A stretch of DNA of 64,000 nt from Bog-756 sp963718405 (GCA_963718405.1 CAVQYZ010000003.1:62001-126000); one strand, 5' to 3'; shown: positions 1 to 10,562, numbered from the stretch's first letter. Notes: generated by a model from the letters alone, not told the origin. Program-made: numbers and translations.

Positions 1-1406
1 CAGGTCCCGGCCCTGCTGCACGGCCTGGACCTCGGCGGCCGCCACCTCCTGGGTCGGGACCTGGGCGGTGGAGTAGGAGGACGTATTGGTGGGGACGATG
101 AGCAGTTGGGCCCCGGCCCGCACCGCCGGCCGGCCGCGGTCGGCGTAGAAGACCTCATAGGAGATCATGGCGCCGAGAGGTGCGGCCGGCGTGGGGAGCA
201 GGCCGGTCCCGGTACCGGGTATGGCGTCGCGGGGAACGGCCGAGAGGTTGCCGAGGTGGGCGAAGAAGCTCCGGTAGGGCACGTACTCCCCGAAGGGGAC
301 CCGGTGCACCTTCTCGTAGCGCGACACCAGGGCCCCGTCGGGGCCGAAGGCCACGACTTCATTGCGGAAGGTCGTCGGCGAGACGTCCTCGGTGACCCCC
401 ACCACCAGGGTGGAGCCCAGGGTCCGGGCCAGCCCCGACAGAACCGACTCCTCCGGTGAGTCCGACAGCAGGGTGTCCAGGGCCACCACGTCCTCGGGCC
501 ACAGCACCAGCTGGGGCGAGCGACCGTGGTCCTGTTGTTCCAGCAGGGCCGTGGCCGACATCTGGGCGGCCAGCACCATGCTCGGGTCCACCTGGGACTG
601 GCGGAATCCGCGGGGCCCGCCGCCCTGGACCGCGGCGGTCGACACCGTCCCCACCGCCGGGCCGCCGTCGGGGGCGTGATCGGCCACCACCGACACCCCC
701 ACCACCAGGGCCACCATGAGCACCCCGATGGCCAACCAAGGGCCCAGGCCGGCGGTGGCATCCGACACCAACCGCCAGAACGTACCTGGCGCCTCCGGTT
801 GCTTCTGTGGTTCCGGTGACGGCGGGTGCCGACCCCGACGCCGACCCTGATGACGACCCCTCGAGCCCGCGGTTGAAGGCCCGGGCCCGGGCCCCGTCCC
901 GGACGGCGCGTACCGCGGCCTCGCCCAGCGCCCCCACCCCCACCCCACCCACGTACACCGCGGCGGTGAGTGCCAGCGGCCCGCCCAGGCGGGCCACCCC
1001 GAGGACGGGGCCGTCGGCCTGCCCCAGGAAGACCCCACCGATCGGCAGCCCGCCGAAGGGCCAGGTGGTCCTGGCCGCCTCGGCCAGTACCAGGGCGGCC
1101 GGAAAGGCCAGGGCCCGGGCCAACGAGGGGACGGGCCGGCACCACCAGGCAGGCCACCGCGGTGAAGGCCGCTTCGACGGCGATGAGCACGGCGGCCCCG
1201 GGCAAGGTGAAGGAGCGGGCCCACATGAGGCCGGGGATGTACAAGCCCAGGCCGGCCAGCCAGCCGGCCCACAGCCGGGTCCGGGGCCGCAGGCCTCCGA
1301 GGCGCCACCACAGGAGGCCCGCCGACGGGAAGGCCAGGATCCACCAGCCCCATGGGGGGAGCGAGAGCGCCAGTCCGATCCCGGCCAACAGGGCGGGGAG
1401 GGCCAC
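1..1406 (-). CDS. lnt: Apolipoprotein N-acyltransferase, partial and frameshifted
   Basis: Inner-membrane enzyme that would N-acylate lipoproteins. The N-terminus is hydrophobic (start MALPALLAGIGLALSLPPWG, GTG at 1406 after GGGGCAGG). A second block in another frame reads TWPFGGLPIGGVFLGQ, typical of Lnt. A third frame from about 800 to the window edge holds the nitrilase-like domain, with LVLWPEDVVALD, YEKVHRVPFGEYVPYR and LLIVPTNTSSYSTAQVPTQE. Conserved sequence moves between frames near 1127-1130 (a C run on the coding strand) and near 815-835. The C-terminus lies beyond position 1. The two frame changes look like indel errors because all three blocks are well conserved. It lies 155 bases downstream of hemG on the same strand. 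Family assignment is firm; intactness cannot be judged here. Confidence 0.8.
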
Positions 1407-1561
1407 CCTGCCCCGGCGCGGGGTGACCGGGGTCGTGGCGGCGTTGGGTCATCCGGACCCTCGACGGCCGCCACCGGGGGGCCACGTCGGGCTCGGCCAG
1501 GGGCGTCGCCGGTAGTGGTGGCGATGTCGGCAGCGGGGTCTCCGGGGTCATCGACCGCCGG

Positions 1562-3153
1562 TCACCGTGGCGCCCCGGCGATGTCGGGGCGGTCACCGTG
1601 CAGGCCTGATCCTCCGCTGACCGAATCGAGCACGGCCCGGGCCACGCTTCTCCCGCTGCCGATGCAGGCGGGTATGCCCACTCCCCGCAGGGCGGCGCCG
1701 GCCACGGCCATGCCCTCGAGGGCGGCCACCTCTTGTTCGACCTGGGCCACCCGGATCAGGTGGCCCACCCGGTACTGGGGGAAGGCCCGGTCCCAGCGGG
1801 TGACCAACGAGTCGGTCGGGCTACCGGACACCCCGATGACCCGGGACAGCTCGCCGGCCACCGAGGCCCGGAGCTCGTCGTCATCGAGCTCTTGGTGGCG
1901 TCGGTCCCCGAACCTGCCCACCGAGACCCGAATGAGTTCCTCGCCCGGACGGGCCAGGTGCGGCCACTTGCGACCCAGGTAGGTGCATCCGGTCATCAGG
2001 GCCGGTCGGTCGTCAATGCTCGAGGAGCGGGGGACCAGAAAACCGGTGCCGGTCAGAGCGGCCCCAACGGCCCCGGAGGGAAGGGAGAGCGTCACCACGG
2101 CCACCGAGGCGTACTCGATGGTGCTGAGGATGCCGGCGGCCACGGGAGCGTGCGGCGCCAAAAGAACGGCAGCCTCGGTGGCCGGAACGGCCAGCACCAC
2201 GCCGTCGACCTCCAGGGCCGGTGTGCGGTCGGCTCCACGGCCGTTGCGCCCGGAGCCATGGTGGGCCCCGTGGTCCTGCGCTCCCGAGTCGTACAGGGAG
2301 AGATGCCAGCGGGGGTGGCCCTGTCCGGGTTGGACGGCGGCGCTCGATGGCGTCGACCCGCCGGTCGGTGCGGATGGTGACCCCCCGGGCCAACAGGGCT
2401 TCGGTCAGCAGCGTCGGCCAGGCTGGCCGTGCTGTCGGTGAGGGACCAGAACACCGGGGAAGGAACCGCGGAGGAAGTGGCCGGGGCGGCCCCGGCCGAA
2501 GCGGAGGGCCGGACCCGACCGAGTCGGTGCATGAGGCTTCCCGACTGGTGCGACACCGCGATCAGTACCGGCATCACCGCGGCGGCACTGAGGTCGTCGA
2601 CACCACCGGCGTTGATCCCGCCTATCAGGGGGTCGACCAGGCGCTCGACCACCGGGCGTCCGAGTCGTTCTCCGACGATCTCCCCGACCGACCGGTCGCC
2701 CATGGCCGCACCCAGGCCCCGGTGTGGTTCGACCAGGTCCCGGGCCACCCGCAGCGACTCCGCCGGGGAGAGGATCCCCGACCGGAACAAGGGCCACCAC
2801 CGGGTCGGGACACCGAGGTTCAGCCCGTCGGGCATGGACCGGAGCCGGCCCCGCGACCAGATGGAGGCGCCCGACGCCCCTACCGGGACCAGCTGGTCGG
2901 AGGCGTCGAGCTCGTCGACCAGCCCGGTGGCCTCGGGCCGCCGGCCCAGGAAGGCATCGGCGGCCAGGTCGACCGTCCGGCCGTCGAACTCGGCGGAGCG
3001 GAGCTTGCCTCCGGTCCGACGGCTCGACTCCAGGACATGGACGATCGGGGGCGGGCTTCCGTCCCGGCCCGGGGCCGTGACCAGTTCCCAGGCCGCCGCC
3101 AGCCCGGCGATCCCGGCCCCGACGACGGCGATGGTCGGCCGGCGGTCGGTCAC
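1562..3153 (-). CDS. hemG: FAD-dependent protoporphyrinogen/coproporphyrinogen oxidase, frameshifted
   Basis: Oxygen-dependent HemY/HemG-type oxidase of haem synthesis. In Actinobacteria this family is known to act mainly as coproporphyrinogen III oxidase (CgoX). The N-terminal Rossmann motif is IAVVGAGIAGLAAAWEL, followed by RTGGKLRS and PLIGGINAGGVDDLSA. The C-terminal part has YLGRKWPHLARPGEELIRV and a final GIPACIGSGRSVARAVL, which resembles the FAD-binding end of the family. Reading must change frame twice: near 2412 (into LLTEALLARGVTIRTD) and near 2345 (into HPRWHLSLYDSG). The GTG start at 3153 overlaps the hemH stop as GTGA, so translation is probably coupled. Upstream in-frame codons belong to hemH. 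Function is confident; the frame changes are probably sequence errors. Confidence 0.85.
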
Positions 3154-4187
3154 GCCGGTGGCGCCGAACCGGATACCGCGGGCGCCGTGCCCGGGCCGGC
3201 CTGCGCCACCGAGCGGCGCACCACGCCGGCGAGGATGTCGAGGAACCTCGGATCGTCGTTGAGGGACGAGGTCCGGGTCAGGGTCATCCCGACCGACCGG
3301 GCCACCTCCAGGGCCTCGATGTCGAGGTCGTAGAGCACCTCGAGGTGGTCGGAGACGAAACCGACCGGGCACACCACCACCTGGCGGAAGCCCTCGGCCG
3401 CCACCCGTCGGATCTCGGTCAGCAGGTCGGGACCGATCCAGGGGTCCGGGGTCCGCCCGGCGCTCTGCCAGGCCAGCGACCAGGTCACGCCGGGCATGGC
3501 ATCCAGATCCAGCAGTCCGGCGATGTCCGAAGCGGACTCGGCCACCTGGTCGCGGTAGGGATCACCTTCGGCCAGGGCCCGGAGGGGCACGCTGTGGGCG
3601 GTGAAGAACACCGCGGTGGGCCCCCGGCCCTCGGTGGTCAGGGGGAGGAGGGCTGCCCGCAGGCGTTGGGCCAGGAGCTGGGCCAAGCCCGGGGCCCGGT
3701 GCCACGACGCAACGGGGATCAGTTCGACCGAAGTCGGGGCTTCTTCTGCAGCCTCCCGGGCCCGCCGCAGGTACTCACCCGAGCCCCGCGAGGACTGGTG
3801 GGGGGTGAGCACCAGGGCCACCACCCGGCTCACACCGCTACCGACCAGCTCGGCCATTCCGTCCTCGATGGTCGGGGTCACGAACTTGGCCCCGTAGCGC
3901 ACCAGGTATCCACCACCGGCGTCCCGGTCGTCGTCCTGTTCGTCGTCCTGTTCGTCGTCCTCAAGGGCCGCGGCCAGCCCATCCACCTGGGCCCGGGTGC
4001 GTTCGGTCAGCGGCGAGGTGCCGCCGATGGCCTCATACCGGCCCACCAGCTCGGCCAGGAGCTCGGGGGTGGGGGGGCTGCCCCGCCGGATGACCGTGTA
4101 GAAGCGCTCGATGTCGCCCGGATCGGGTGGCGTCCCGTGGGCCATGACCAGCACTCCGGTCGGCGGGGGACGGGACGCCGAGCTCAC
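3150..4187 (-). CDS. hemH: Ferrochelatase (probably coproporphyrin ferrochelatase)
   Basis: Inserts ferrous iron into the porphyrin; 345 aa, normal for the family. Visible motifs are VLVMAHGTPPDPGDIERFY at the N-terminus, FFTAHSVPLRA with the conserved catalytic histidine, and VVCPVGFVSDHLEVLYDLDI with the conserved acidic segment. An acidic insert (EDDEQDDEQDDDRD, encoded by a 15-bp duplication near 3936-3962) follows the first domain and looks like a lineage-specific loop. The GTG start at 4187 overlaps the hemE stop (GTGA), and its own stop overlaps hemG in the same way. In Actinobacteria this enzyme normally uses coproporphyrin III, with a later ChdC (HemQ) step; no hemQ is seen in the window. 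Confidence 0.93.
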   Translation of the reverse strand: MSSASRPPPTGVLVMAHGTPPDPGDIERFYTVIRRGSPPTPELLAELVGRYEAIGGTSPLTERTRAQVDGLAAALEDDEQDDEQDDDRDAGGGYLVRYGAKFVTPTIEDGMAELVGSGVSRVVALVLTPHQSSRGSGEYLRRAREAAEEAPTSVELIPVASWHRAPGLAQLLAQRLRAALLPLTTEGRGPTAVFFTAHSVPLRALAEGDPYRDQVAESASDIAGLLDLDAMPGVTWSLAWQSAGRTPDPWIGPDLLTEIRRVAAEGFRQVVVCPVGFVSDHLEVLYDLDIEALEVARSVGMTLTRTSSLNDDPRFLDILAGVVRRSVAQAGPGTAPAVSGSAPPA

Positions 4188-5273
4188 CGGGCGTCCTCCA
4201 CGCCCGCCTGCCCTTCGGCGTGGACCAACTCGGCCACCTGTTCGAGGATGGCGGGGTCGGTTTCGGGGAGGACGCCGTGGCCCAGGTTGAAGATATGGCC
4301 CGGGGCGCGGCCGGCCCGGGCCAGGACCTCGCGGGTCTCCGCTGCCGCCACCTCCCAGGTGGTCAGGCACATGGCCGGGTCGAGGTTTCCCTGGACCGCC
4401 ACGTGCGGTCCCACCCGCCGCCGGGCCTCGTCCAGGGGTACCCGCCAGTCGATGCCCACCACGGTGCTCCCGGCGGTGGCCATATCGCCCAGCAGCTCGC
4501 CGGTGCCCACGCCGAAGAGAATGGTGGGCACCCCCGGATGGGACTCGGCCAGCTCGGCGAAGAGCCGGGCGGTGGCCGGCAGCACCAGCTCCCGGTAGTG
4601 GGCCGGGGTGAGGATGCCGGCCCAGCTGTCGAAGACCTGCACGGCCGAGGCTCCGGCGTCCAGCTGTGATCGCAACGACGCCAGGGCCAGGTCGCACAGT
4701 CGTTCCACCAGTTCGTGCCAGAGCAGCGGCTCACTGTGCATCAGCGCCTTGATCTTGGAGAAGTTCTTGGACGGCCCCCTTCCACCAGGTAGCTGGCCAC
4801 GGTGAACGGGGCGCCGGCGAAGCCGATGAGGGGTACCTCCAATTGCTCGGCCAGGATGCCCACGGCCTCGATGACATACGGGGTGTCGATCTCCGGCTCG
4901 AGGGGTCGGAGCCGTTGAAGGTCGTCCTTGCTGCGAAAGGGCTCGGCCACCACCGGACCGGTGCCCGGGGTCACGTCGACCCCGAAGCCGATGGCGGCCA
5001 CCGGGACCACGATGTCCGAGAAGAAGATGGCGGCATCGGTGCCGTAGCGGTCCACCGGCTGGCGGGTGAGCTCCGCCACCAGCTCGGGCCGGGAGATGGC
5101 GTCGAGGATGCTCCCGGGCCCCGGGCCGCCCGGTATTCGGGCAACGCCCGACCGGCCTGGCGCATGAACCACACCGGTACGTGGTCGACCGGCAATCGGC
5201 GGCACGCCCGCATGAACGGGGCATCGTCGAACCGCTGCGTCGTGGTGGTGCCCACCGGTCGAGGACCCCTCAT
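4184..5273 (-). CDS. hemE: Uroporphyrinogen decarboxylase, frameshifted
   Basis: Converts uroporphyrinogen III to coproporphyrinogen III, the first step of the haem branch encoded here. The N-terminus carries the signature VPVWFMRQAGRALPEYRAAR. The middle part, in another frame, has DAAIFFSDIVVPVAAIGFGV and PLIGFAGAPFTVASYLVEGG. The C-terminal part has VQVFDSWAGILTPAHY, VQGNLDPAMCL and HIFNLGHGVLPETDP. Two frame changes are needed. One near 5120 is repaired by one extra G in a G3 run; the other near 4783 by one extra G in a G5 run. Both are homopolymers, so sequencing error is the simplest cause. It is the first gene of hemE-hemH-hemG. The ATG start at 5273 gives MRGPRPVGTTTT before the conserved region. 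Confidence 0.9.
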
Positions 5274-5579
5274 GCCTCAGCGGATGGCCGCGACGGGTTC
5301 TGCCCGGATGGCACCCCGACAGCAGGACATCCGCTGCCGGACTCCCCACCGGGCTCCGCACCGCTTCTCGCCGGTGCGGGTACGTGGGTGGCGGCCATGG
5401 GGCCGAGTCTAGAAGAGGGGGCCCGGCCCTCCATGCCGGGCCGGCCGCCGGGTCGGCCCGTAACGATGCGACGGGCGGGGGCATACAATCGAGGGTTCCC
5501 CTGAGCCGGGGGCGCGCAGACGGGCAGGCAGATGGGCAGGCAGATGGGCAGGCAGATGGACAGGCACAACGGAGGTGGC
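5274..5579. other. Intergenic region between divergent hemE and helD-like genes
   Basis: About 306 bases with no convincing gene. It must carry the promoters for the hem operon (minus) and the HelD-like ATPase (plus). A TACAAT hexamer at 5486-5491 could be a -10 element for the plus-strand gene, but I see no matching -35. The right end holds a 12-bp tandem repeat, listed separately. Confidence 0.4.
5522..5557. repeat. 12-bp tandem repeat, three copies
   Basis: Three perfect copies of GGGCAGGCAGAT, with a degenerate fourth copy continuing to about 5569, directly upstream of the ribosome binding site GGAGGT (5571-5576) of the HelD-like gene. An in-frame ATG at 5532 lies within it, so an upstream start that translates the repeat (MGRQMGRQM) cannot be excluded. 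Confidence 0.8.
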
Positions 5580-7894
5580 GTGGAGTCCGAGCTTGAGGGT
5601 GAGCAGGCGTTTGTCGACATGGCCTACGCCCGCCTGGACGCCATGCGGAGTGACGCCAACTCCATGTTGGAGGGTGTGCTCGACCTCGGCCGGGGCGGGA
5701 CCTTCCAGTCGCGCACCGAACGGGATGTGATCGTCCGCACCAGCCTGGCCCGCCTCGAACAGCTCGACATCGGGGACCAGGCGCTGACCTTCGGCCGCAT
5801 CGACCGGGTCGACGAGGGAGCCAATGGCTCGGGCCCCGGAGCCGGTTCCGGGCCGGCAGCGGGACCAGGACCGACCCGGCTGTGGAGACCTTCCATATCG
5901 GGCGGTTGGCCATCCACAGCGCCGACCACGATCCCTTGGTGGTCGACTGGCGGGCCCCGATCGCCGAGCCCTTCTACCGGGCCACCGGCCGCGATCCCCA
6001 GGGCCTGGTGCTCCGCCGCCATCTGGCCCTGGAGGGGCGACGGGTGGTGGGGATCGAGGACGAGCGCTTCGGTGCCCCCGGATCGCTGGACGCCCCCCTC
6101 GACGAGGAGCGCCCGGACCGCTCGTTCGACGGCGACGGGGCGGGTGAGCTCATCCAGAGCGACCTGCCCATCGGAGGGCCGGCCGCCCTGCTGGCGGCGC
6201 TGGACCGGGCCCGGTCCGGTCGGATGACCGACATCGTCTCCACCATCCAGCGCGAGCAGGACGAGATCATCCGGGCCCCCCTCCCCGGGGTGCTGGTGGT
6301 CCAGGGTGGTCCGGGGACCGGCAAGACCGCGGTGGCCCTCCACCGGGCCGCCTACCTGCTGTACACCCACCGGTTCCCGCTGGAGCGCCAGGGCGTCCTG
6401 GTGGTCGGGCCCAACCCCCTCTTCCTCCGCTACATCGAACAGGTCCTGCCGTCCCTGGGGGAGACCGGCGTGACCTTGTCGACGGTCTCCGGCCTGGTCA
6501 CCGAGGTCCGGGCGGTGGAGAACGGACCGGTCGACGTGGCCCGCCTCAAGGGCGACCCCCGGATGGCCAAGGTCATCGCCCGGGCCGTGCGGACCCGGCA
6601 GCGACCACTGGCCGCCGACGCCGCCGTTCCCTACGGGGCCCTGATCCTGCGGCTCACCGTCGAGGACAGCCGGAGGATCGTGGAGCTGGCCCGGCGGCGA
6701 CCGGGCACCCACAACGCCCGCCGCCGGCTGGTGGAGCAGGAGGTGGCGCGATTGCTGGCCGATCGGGCCCGGCAGAGCCAGCAGACCCTGGGCGCCGGCA
6801 TCCCGGCCTCGGTGACGGCCTTTCCGGGCTACGAGGACCCGTCCGAGCTGCTGGACGACGAGTTCGACTTCGAGGACTTCTCCCGCAAGGTGCGCCGGGT
6901 CCCCGAGCTGGCCGTGGCCCTGGACCGCATGTGGCCGCGCCTCTCTCCCCACGAACTCCTCCATGACCTGTTCGGAGCGCCTCCGCTGATCCGGGCGGCC
7001 AGCCGTGGCGTGCTGTCGCCCGAGGAGCAGCACCTCCTGCGCCGGCCCCGATCGGCCTCCTTCGAGGACGTGGCCTGGACCCCGGCCGACGCCGCCCTGG
7101 TCGACGAGGCCCGCCACCTGCTGGGCCCGCGCAACGGCCCGACCGACGACGGGATCCGCAAGTACGGCCACATCGTGGTCGACGAGGTCCAGGACCTCTC
7201 TCCCATGCAGCTGCGGATGCTGACCCGGCGATCCCTGTCGGGCTCCATGACCGTGGTCGGCGACATCGCCCAGGCCACCGCCCCCTGGGCCCCGGCGTCG
7301 TGGGCCGACATCACCGAGCACCTGCCCCGGCGCCGTCCGGCCCGGACCGTGGAGCTCACCGTGAGCTACCGGACCCCCGCCGAGGTGCTGGCCGTGGCCA
7401 GCCAGGTGCTGGCGGTAGCCGCTCCCGAGCTCACACCGCCCCGGCCGGTCCGTCGCACCGGCGTGGAACCCAGGATGATCGCCGTCGTGGACCGCTCGGG
7501 CTCGCGTCAGGGGGCCACCATCGGGGACCTGGCCCGGAAGGTGGCCGAGGTGGCCGCCGAGGAGGTGGCGGCGGTGACACCGGGACGGGTGGCCATCCTG
7601 GCCCCCGAGCCCATGATGACCGTGCTGTCCGAGGCGCTGGCCACCGCGGACCTACCGGTGGTCGATGCCCGGGACATGCGCAAGGGCGGGCTGTTCGAGC
7701 CCCTGGTGTTGCTGGCCGCCGACGCTGCCAATGGCCTCGAGTTCGACTCGGTGGTGGTGGTGGAGCCGGGAGTCATCGCCGGCGAGACCGCCCGGGGCCT
7801 GCGCACCTTGTACGTGGCCCTGACCCGCCCGACCCAGCGGCTGAGCGTGGTTCATCTCACCCCACCTCCGGCACCGCTGGCCGGCTTGCGCTGA
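5580..7894 (+). CDS. HelD/HelR-like superfamily 1 ATPase, frameshifted
   Basis: UvrD-like ATPase of the HelD family, which removes stalled RNA polymerase from DNA; some actinobacterial members (HelR) protect against rifamycins. The N-terminal 75 residues (EQAFVDMAYARLDAMRSDAN onward) resemble the coiled-coil arm placed in the polymerase secondary channel. Then come FHIGRLAIHSADHDPLVVDW, Walker A GGPGTGKTAVALHRAAYLL, Walker B HIVVDEVQDLSPMQLRML, VELTVSYRTPAEV and the C-terminal LYVALTRPTQRLSVVH. One frame change between about 5820 and 5882 separates the arm from the rest. Start chosen at GTG 5580 after GGAGGT, although the spacing of 3 is short. The UvrD-type helicase core is clear; the HelD subclass rests on the N-terminal arm and overall layout. 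Confidence 0.82.
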
Positions 7895-8070
7895 TCGGGG
7901 CCAGGTCCGGCTCCGAGCGTCGGGGTGACGCCGGGCCACGGCCGAGGCAGGCGCCGGAGCCACGGCCGAGACAGGTGCCGGCCGTGCCTGTGGCCTGCCC
8001 TGATAGGCCCCGGAAGGCCCTATCGGCCTGAGTTGGCCCTTCGAGCTTCGGATCGACTAAAAATACCGGC

Positions 8071-8682
8071 GTGACTCAGGCCCTCGCCGCCGAACCGGCG
8101 GTTCCCGCCCGCCAACGCCACCGCCCCGACCGGCCCTCCATGTTGGCAGTGGGGGTCATCATCTGGCTGGGCTCTGAAGTCATGTTCTTCAGCTCCCTGT
8201 TCGCGGCGTTCTTCACCATCCGGGCCCACGCCACGGTGTGGCCACCGCCGGGTACCCACCTCGACACCATCCGGGCCGGGATCTTCACCCTGATCCTGGT
8301 GGCGTCCAGTTTCACCATGCAAAAGGCCGTCTGGGACCAGGAGAAGGGCAACCGGGCCAGCGCCAAGCGGATGGTCGTGGCCACGTTCGTCCTGGGGGCG
8401 CTGTTCGTGGCCAACCAGTTCTACGAGTGGATCTCGTTGTCGCACAACCCGGCGACCGACCCCACCCACACCGCCTTCGGTTCGCTCTTCTACATCATGT
8501 CCGGGCTCCACGGCCTGCACGTCACCCTGGGCCTGGTGGCCATGATCTTCCTTCTGGGCCGGCTGAAGGGCCCCAAGGGCGACCCGGGGGAGACGGCGGT
8601 CTTCCAGGGAGTCAGTTACTACTGGCACTTCGTGGACATCGTCTGGGTCGGCCTCTACTCCTGCCTGTTCCTTCTCAAGTAG
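8071..8682 (+). CDS. ctaE: Cytochrome c oxidase subunit III
   Basis: Membrane subunit of the aa3 terminal oxidase; 203 aa with about five transmembrane segments, the short actinobacterial form. Characteristic stretches are IIWLGSEVMFFSSLFAAFF, FVANQFYEW, FYIMSGLHGLHVTLGL and YYWHFVDIVWVGLYSCLF, including the conserved histidine and glutamate positions. GTG start at 8071; an AT-rich stretch TAAAAAT at 8058-8064 just before it could serve as a -10 for a nearly leaderless transcript. It heads ctaE-qcrC-qcrA-qcrB, the usual actinobacterial order, which reflects the bc1-aa3 supercomplex. Confidence 0.96.
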   Translation: MTQALAAEPAVPARQRHRPDRPSMLAVGVIIWLGSEVMFFSSLFAAFFTIRAHATVWPPPGTHLDTIRAGIFTLILVASSFTMQKAVWDQEKGNRASAKRMVVATFVLGALFVANQFYEWISLSHNPATDPTHTAFGSLFYIMSGLHGLHVTLGLVAMIFLLGRLKGPKGDPGETAVFQGVSYYWHFVDIVWVGLYSCLFLLK

Positions 8683-9609
8683 GTGCGATACGGAATGCGG
8701 CGACTGCTCAAAGCTCGATTTCTGGCACCCGTGGCCATGATGGGGTGCGTCGGCATCGTCGGCTTGCTGGGCTTCTCGGTCAGCGCCACCTCGGCGGCGG
8801 CCACACCCACCACCACGCTGCCCACGCTGGTGGCCCCGCACGGCGAGTCCACCCCGGTCAGCCACGATCGGAGCACCAGGAACGAGTCGAGCGTGCTGGC
8901 CAACAACGACGGCCTCTCCGACGCCGACCAGGCCGGGATCTTCTATGCCTCCCTGCCCAAGTCGTTCATCGCGCCCGGTCAGGCGCTGTTCGCCGCCAAC
9001 TGCTCGAGCTGTCACGGATCCGAGGCCCTGGGCACCGTCCGGGCGCCGAACCTGCAGGGCCTGGGCTCGGGCACCGTGGACTTCTGGGTGTCCACCGGTC
9101 GCATGCCCCTGGCCGACACCAGCGCCCAGGCCACCCGCAAGCCACCCAAGTTCAACCGGCTCCAGACCCTGGAGATCGCGGCCTTCGTGCAGTCCCTGAC
9201 CCCCGGGGAGGGCGTCGGGATTCCCGTGGTCAACACCAAGAACGCCAACCTGGAGATGGGGAACACCCTGTTCACCCTCAACTGCGCGGCCTGCCACACC
9301 ATCACCGGTGCCGGCGACGCCCTCATGGACGGGGCCATCGCGCCGAGCCTCCACCTGGCCACCACCACCCAGATCGCCGAGGCCGTGCGCTCGGGCCCGG
9401 GCAACATGCCCCACTTCGGGCCGGGCGACATCACCAACAACGAGTTGCGGGACATCACCGCCTACGTGCACGGGGTCATCCAACACCCGGCTGACCCCGG
9501 TGGGTTCGGCCTGGGCGGGATCGGCCCGGTTGGTGAGGGCTTCGTCGGGTTGTTGCTCGGTGTGGGCGTGCTGATGCTCGTCTGCTTCTGGATCGGAGAT
9601 CGTACGTGA
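8683..9609 (+). CDS. qcrC: Dihaem cytochrome c subunit of cytochrome bc1 complex
   Basis: 308 aa with an N-terminal hydrophobic signal/anchor, two c-type haem sites (NCSSCHGSEALG and NCAACHTITGAG) and a C-terminal membrane helix (LLLGVGVLMLVCFWIG). The dihaem form is typical of Actinobacteria, where it replaces soluble cytochrome c and passes electrons directly to the oxidase. The methionine ligand region MPHFGPGDITN is visible. The start may be the GTG at 8683, adjacent to the ctaE stop, or ATG at 8695; both keep the signal sequence. Its stop overlaps the qcrA start (GTGA at 9606-9609). Confidence 0.95.
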   Translation: MRYGMRRLLKARFLAPVAMMGCVGIVGLLGFSVSATSAAATPTTTLPTLVAPHGESTPVSHDRSTRNESSVLANNDGLSDADQAGIFYASLPKSFIAPGQALFAANCSSCHGSEALGTVRAPNLQGLGSGTVDFWVSTGRMPLADTSAQATRKPPKFNRLQTLEIAAFVQSLTPGEGVGIPVVNTKNANLEMGNTLFTLNCAACHTITGAGDALMDGAIAPSLHLATTTQIAEAVRSGPGNMPHFGPGDITNNELRDITAYVHGVIQHPADPGGFGLGGIGPVGEGFVGLLLGVGVLMLVCFWIGDRT

Positions 9610-10562
9610 GCGACGAGTCGCCCAGCCTCGAAGGCCCGCTGCCCCCGGCCGCCCTCGACGATCCACACCTCCAGCCTTACGCCAAGCACCCCCAGTCCGC
9701 CCAGACGGTGGCGGCGGTGGCCATGGTGGTGGGGTTCCTCGGCTTCATCGGCTTCGGCATCGCCTACTGGGTGGTAGCCAATACCCAGGTGGAGGCCATC
9801 ACCCTCGGCGTGGGCATGCTGGCTCTCGGCTTCGGGGTCATCACCTGGGGCAAGTACCTGATGCCGCAGGGCCCCTTCGTCGAGGAGCGGCACGACTTCC
9901 ACTCCACCGAGCCCGAGCGCGAGGCCATGACCGCGGCCATCACCCAGCGCGGTGGGATGGTGGTCAAACGTCGGAAGATGTTGGGTGGCCTGTTTCTGGC
10001 GGGATCGACCGTCATGGGGGTCGTGCTGGCCTTCCCTCTCATCCGGTCACTCGGCCCCAAGCCGTCGAAGGACGAAGCTACACACGGGGAGACCGACACC
10101 TCCCTGTTCTCGACCAACTGGAGGCGGGGCTCCCAGTTGGTGGCGGTCGACGGGCGTTCGGTCACCGTGGACGACCTCGAGGTGGGCGGTGTGCTCACCG
10201 TCTTCCCCCAGGGTTTCATCGGGTCCTCCCCCGACCAGGTCATCCTCATCCGGCTGGCTGACCAGCTCCAGCCGCTGCAGGCGCCCGGCCGCACCAGCTG
10301 GGGCGTGGCCGGCTACGTGGCCTACTCGAAGATGTGCACCCACCTGGGCTGCCCGGTGGGGCTGTACCAGGAGCAGACCCAACAGCTGGTCTGCCCCTGT
10401 CACCAGTCCATCTTCAACGTGCTGGCCGGGTGCGTACCGGAGTTCGGCCCGGCCCCCCGCCCGCTGCCCCAGCTGCCCATCACCGTCGATGCCGCCGGCT
10501 ATCTGCGGGCCAACGGCGACTTCAACCAGGCCGTAGGCCCGGGATTCTGGGAGCGCCCATGA
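9606..10562 (+). CDS. qcrA: Rieske iron-sulfur subunit of cytochrome bc1 complex
   Basis: 318 aa. Three hydrophobic helices in the N-terminal half match the actinobacterial QcrA topology. The C-terminal Rieske fold has both cluster-binding boxes, CTHLGCPVGLY and CPCHQSIFNVLAG, with the Cys and His ligands intact. GTG start at 9606 overlaps the qcrC stop; the stop overlaps the qcrB ATG (ATGA at 10559-10562), so the operon is translationally coupled throughout. Confidence 0.96.
   Translation: MSDESPSLEGPLPPAALDDPHLQPYAKHPQSAQTVAAVAMVVGFLGFIGFGIAYWVVANTQVEAITLGVGMLALGFGVITWGKYLMPQGPFVEERHDFHSTEPEREAMTAAITQRGGMVVKRRKMLGGLFLAGSTVMGVVLAFPLIRSLGPKPSKDEATHGETDTSLFSTNWRRGSQLVAVDGRSVTVDDLEVGGVLTVFPQGFIGSSPDQVILIRLADQLQPLQAPGRTSWGVAGYVAYSKMCTHLGCPVGLYQEQTQQLVCPCHQSIFNVLAGCVPEFGPAPRPLPQLPITVDAAGYLRANGDFNQAVGPGFWERP

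Noticed and set aside
3154..3372. N-terminal extension of the hemG reading frame upstream of 3153
   Set aside because: This part overlaps the conserved C-terminus of hemH in another frame; the GTG at 3153 directly precedes the FAD motif and overlaps the hemH stop.
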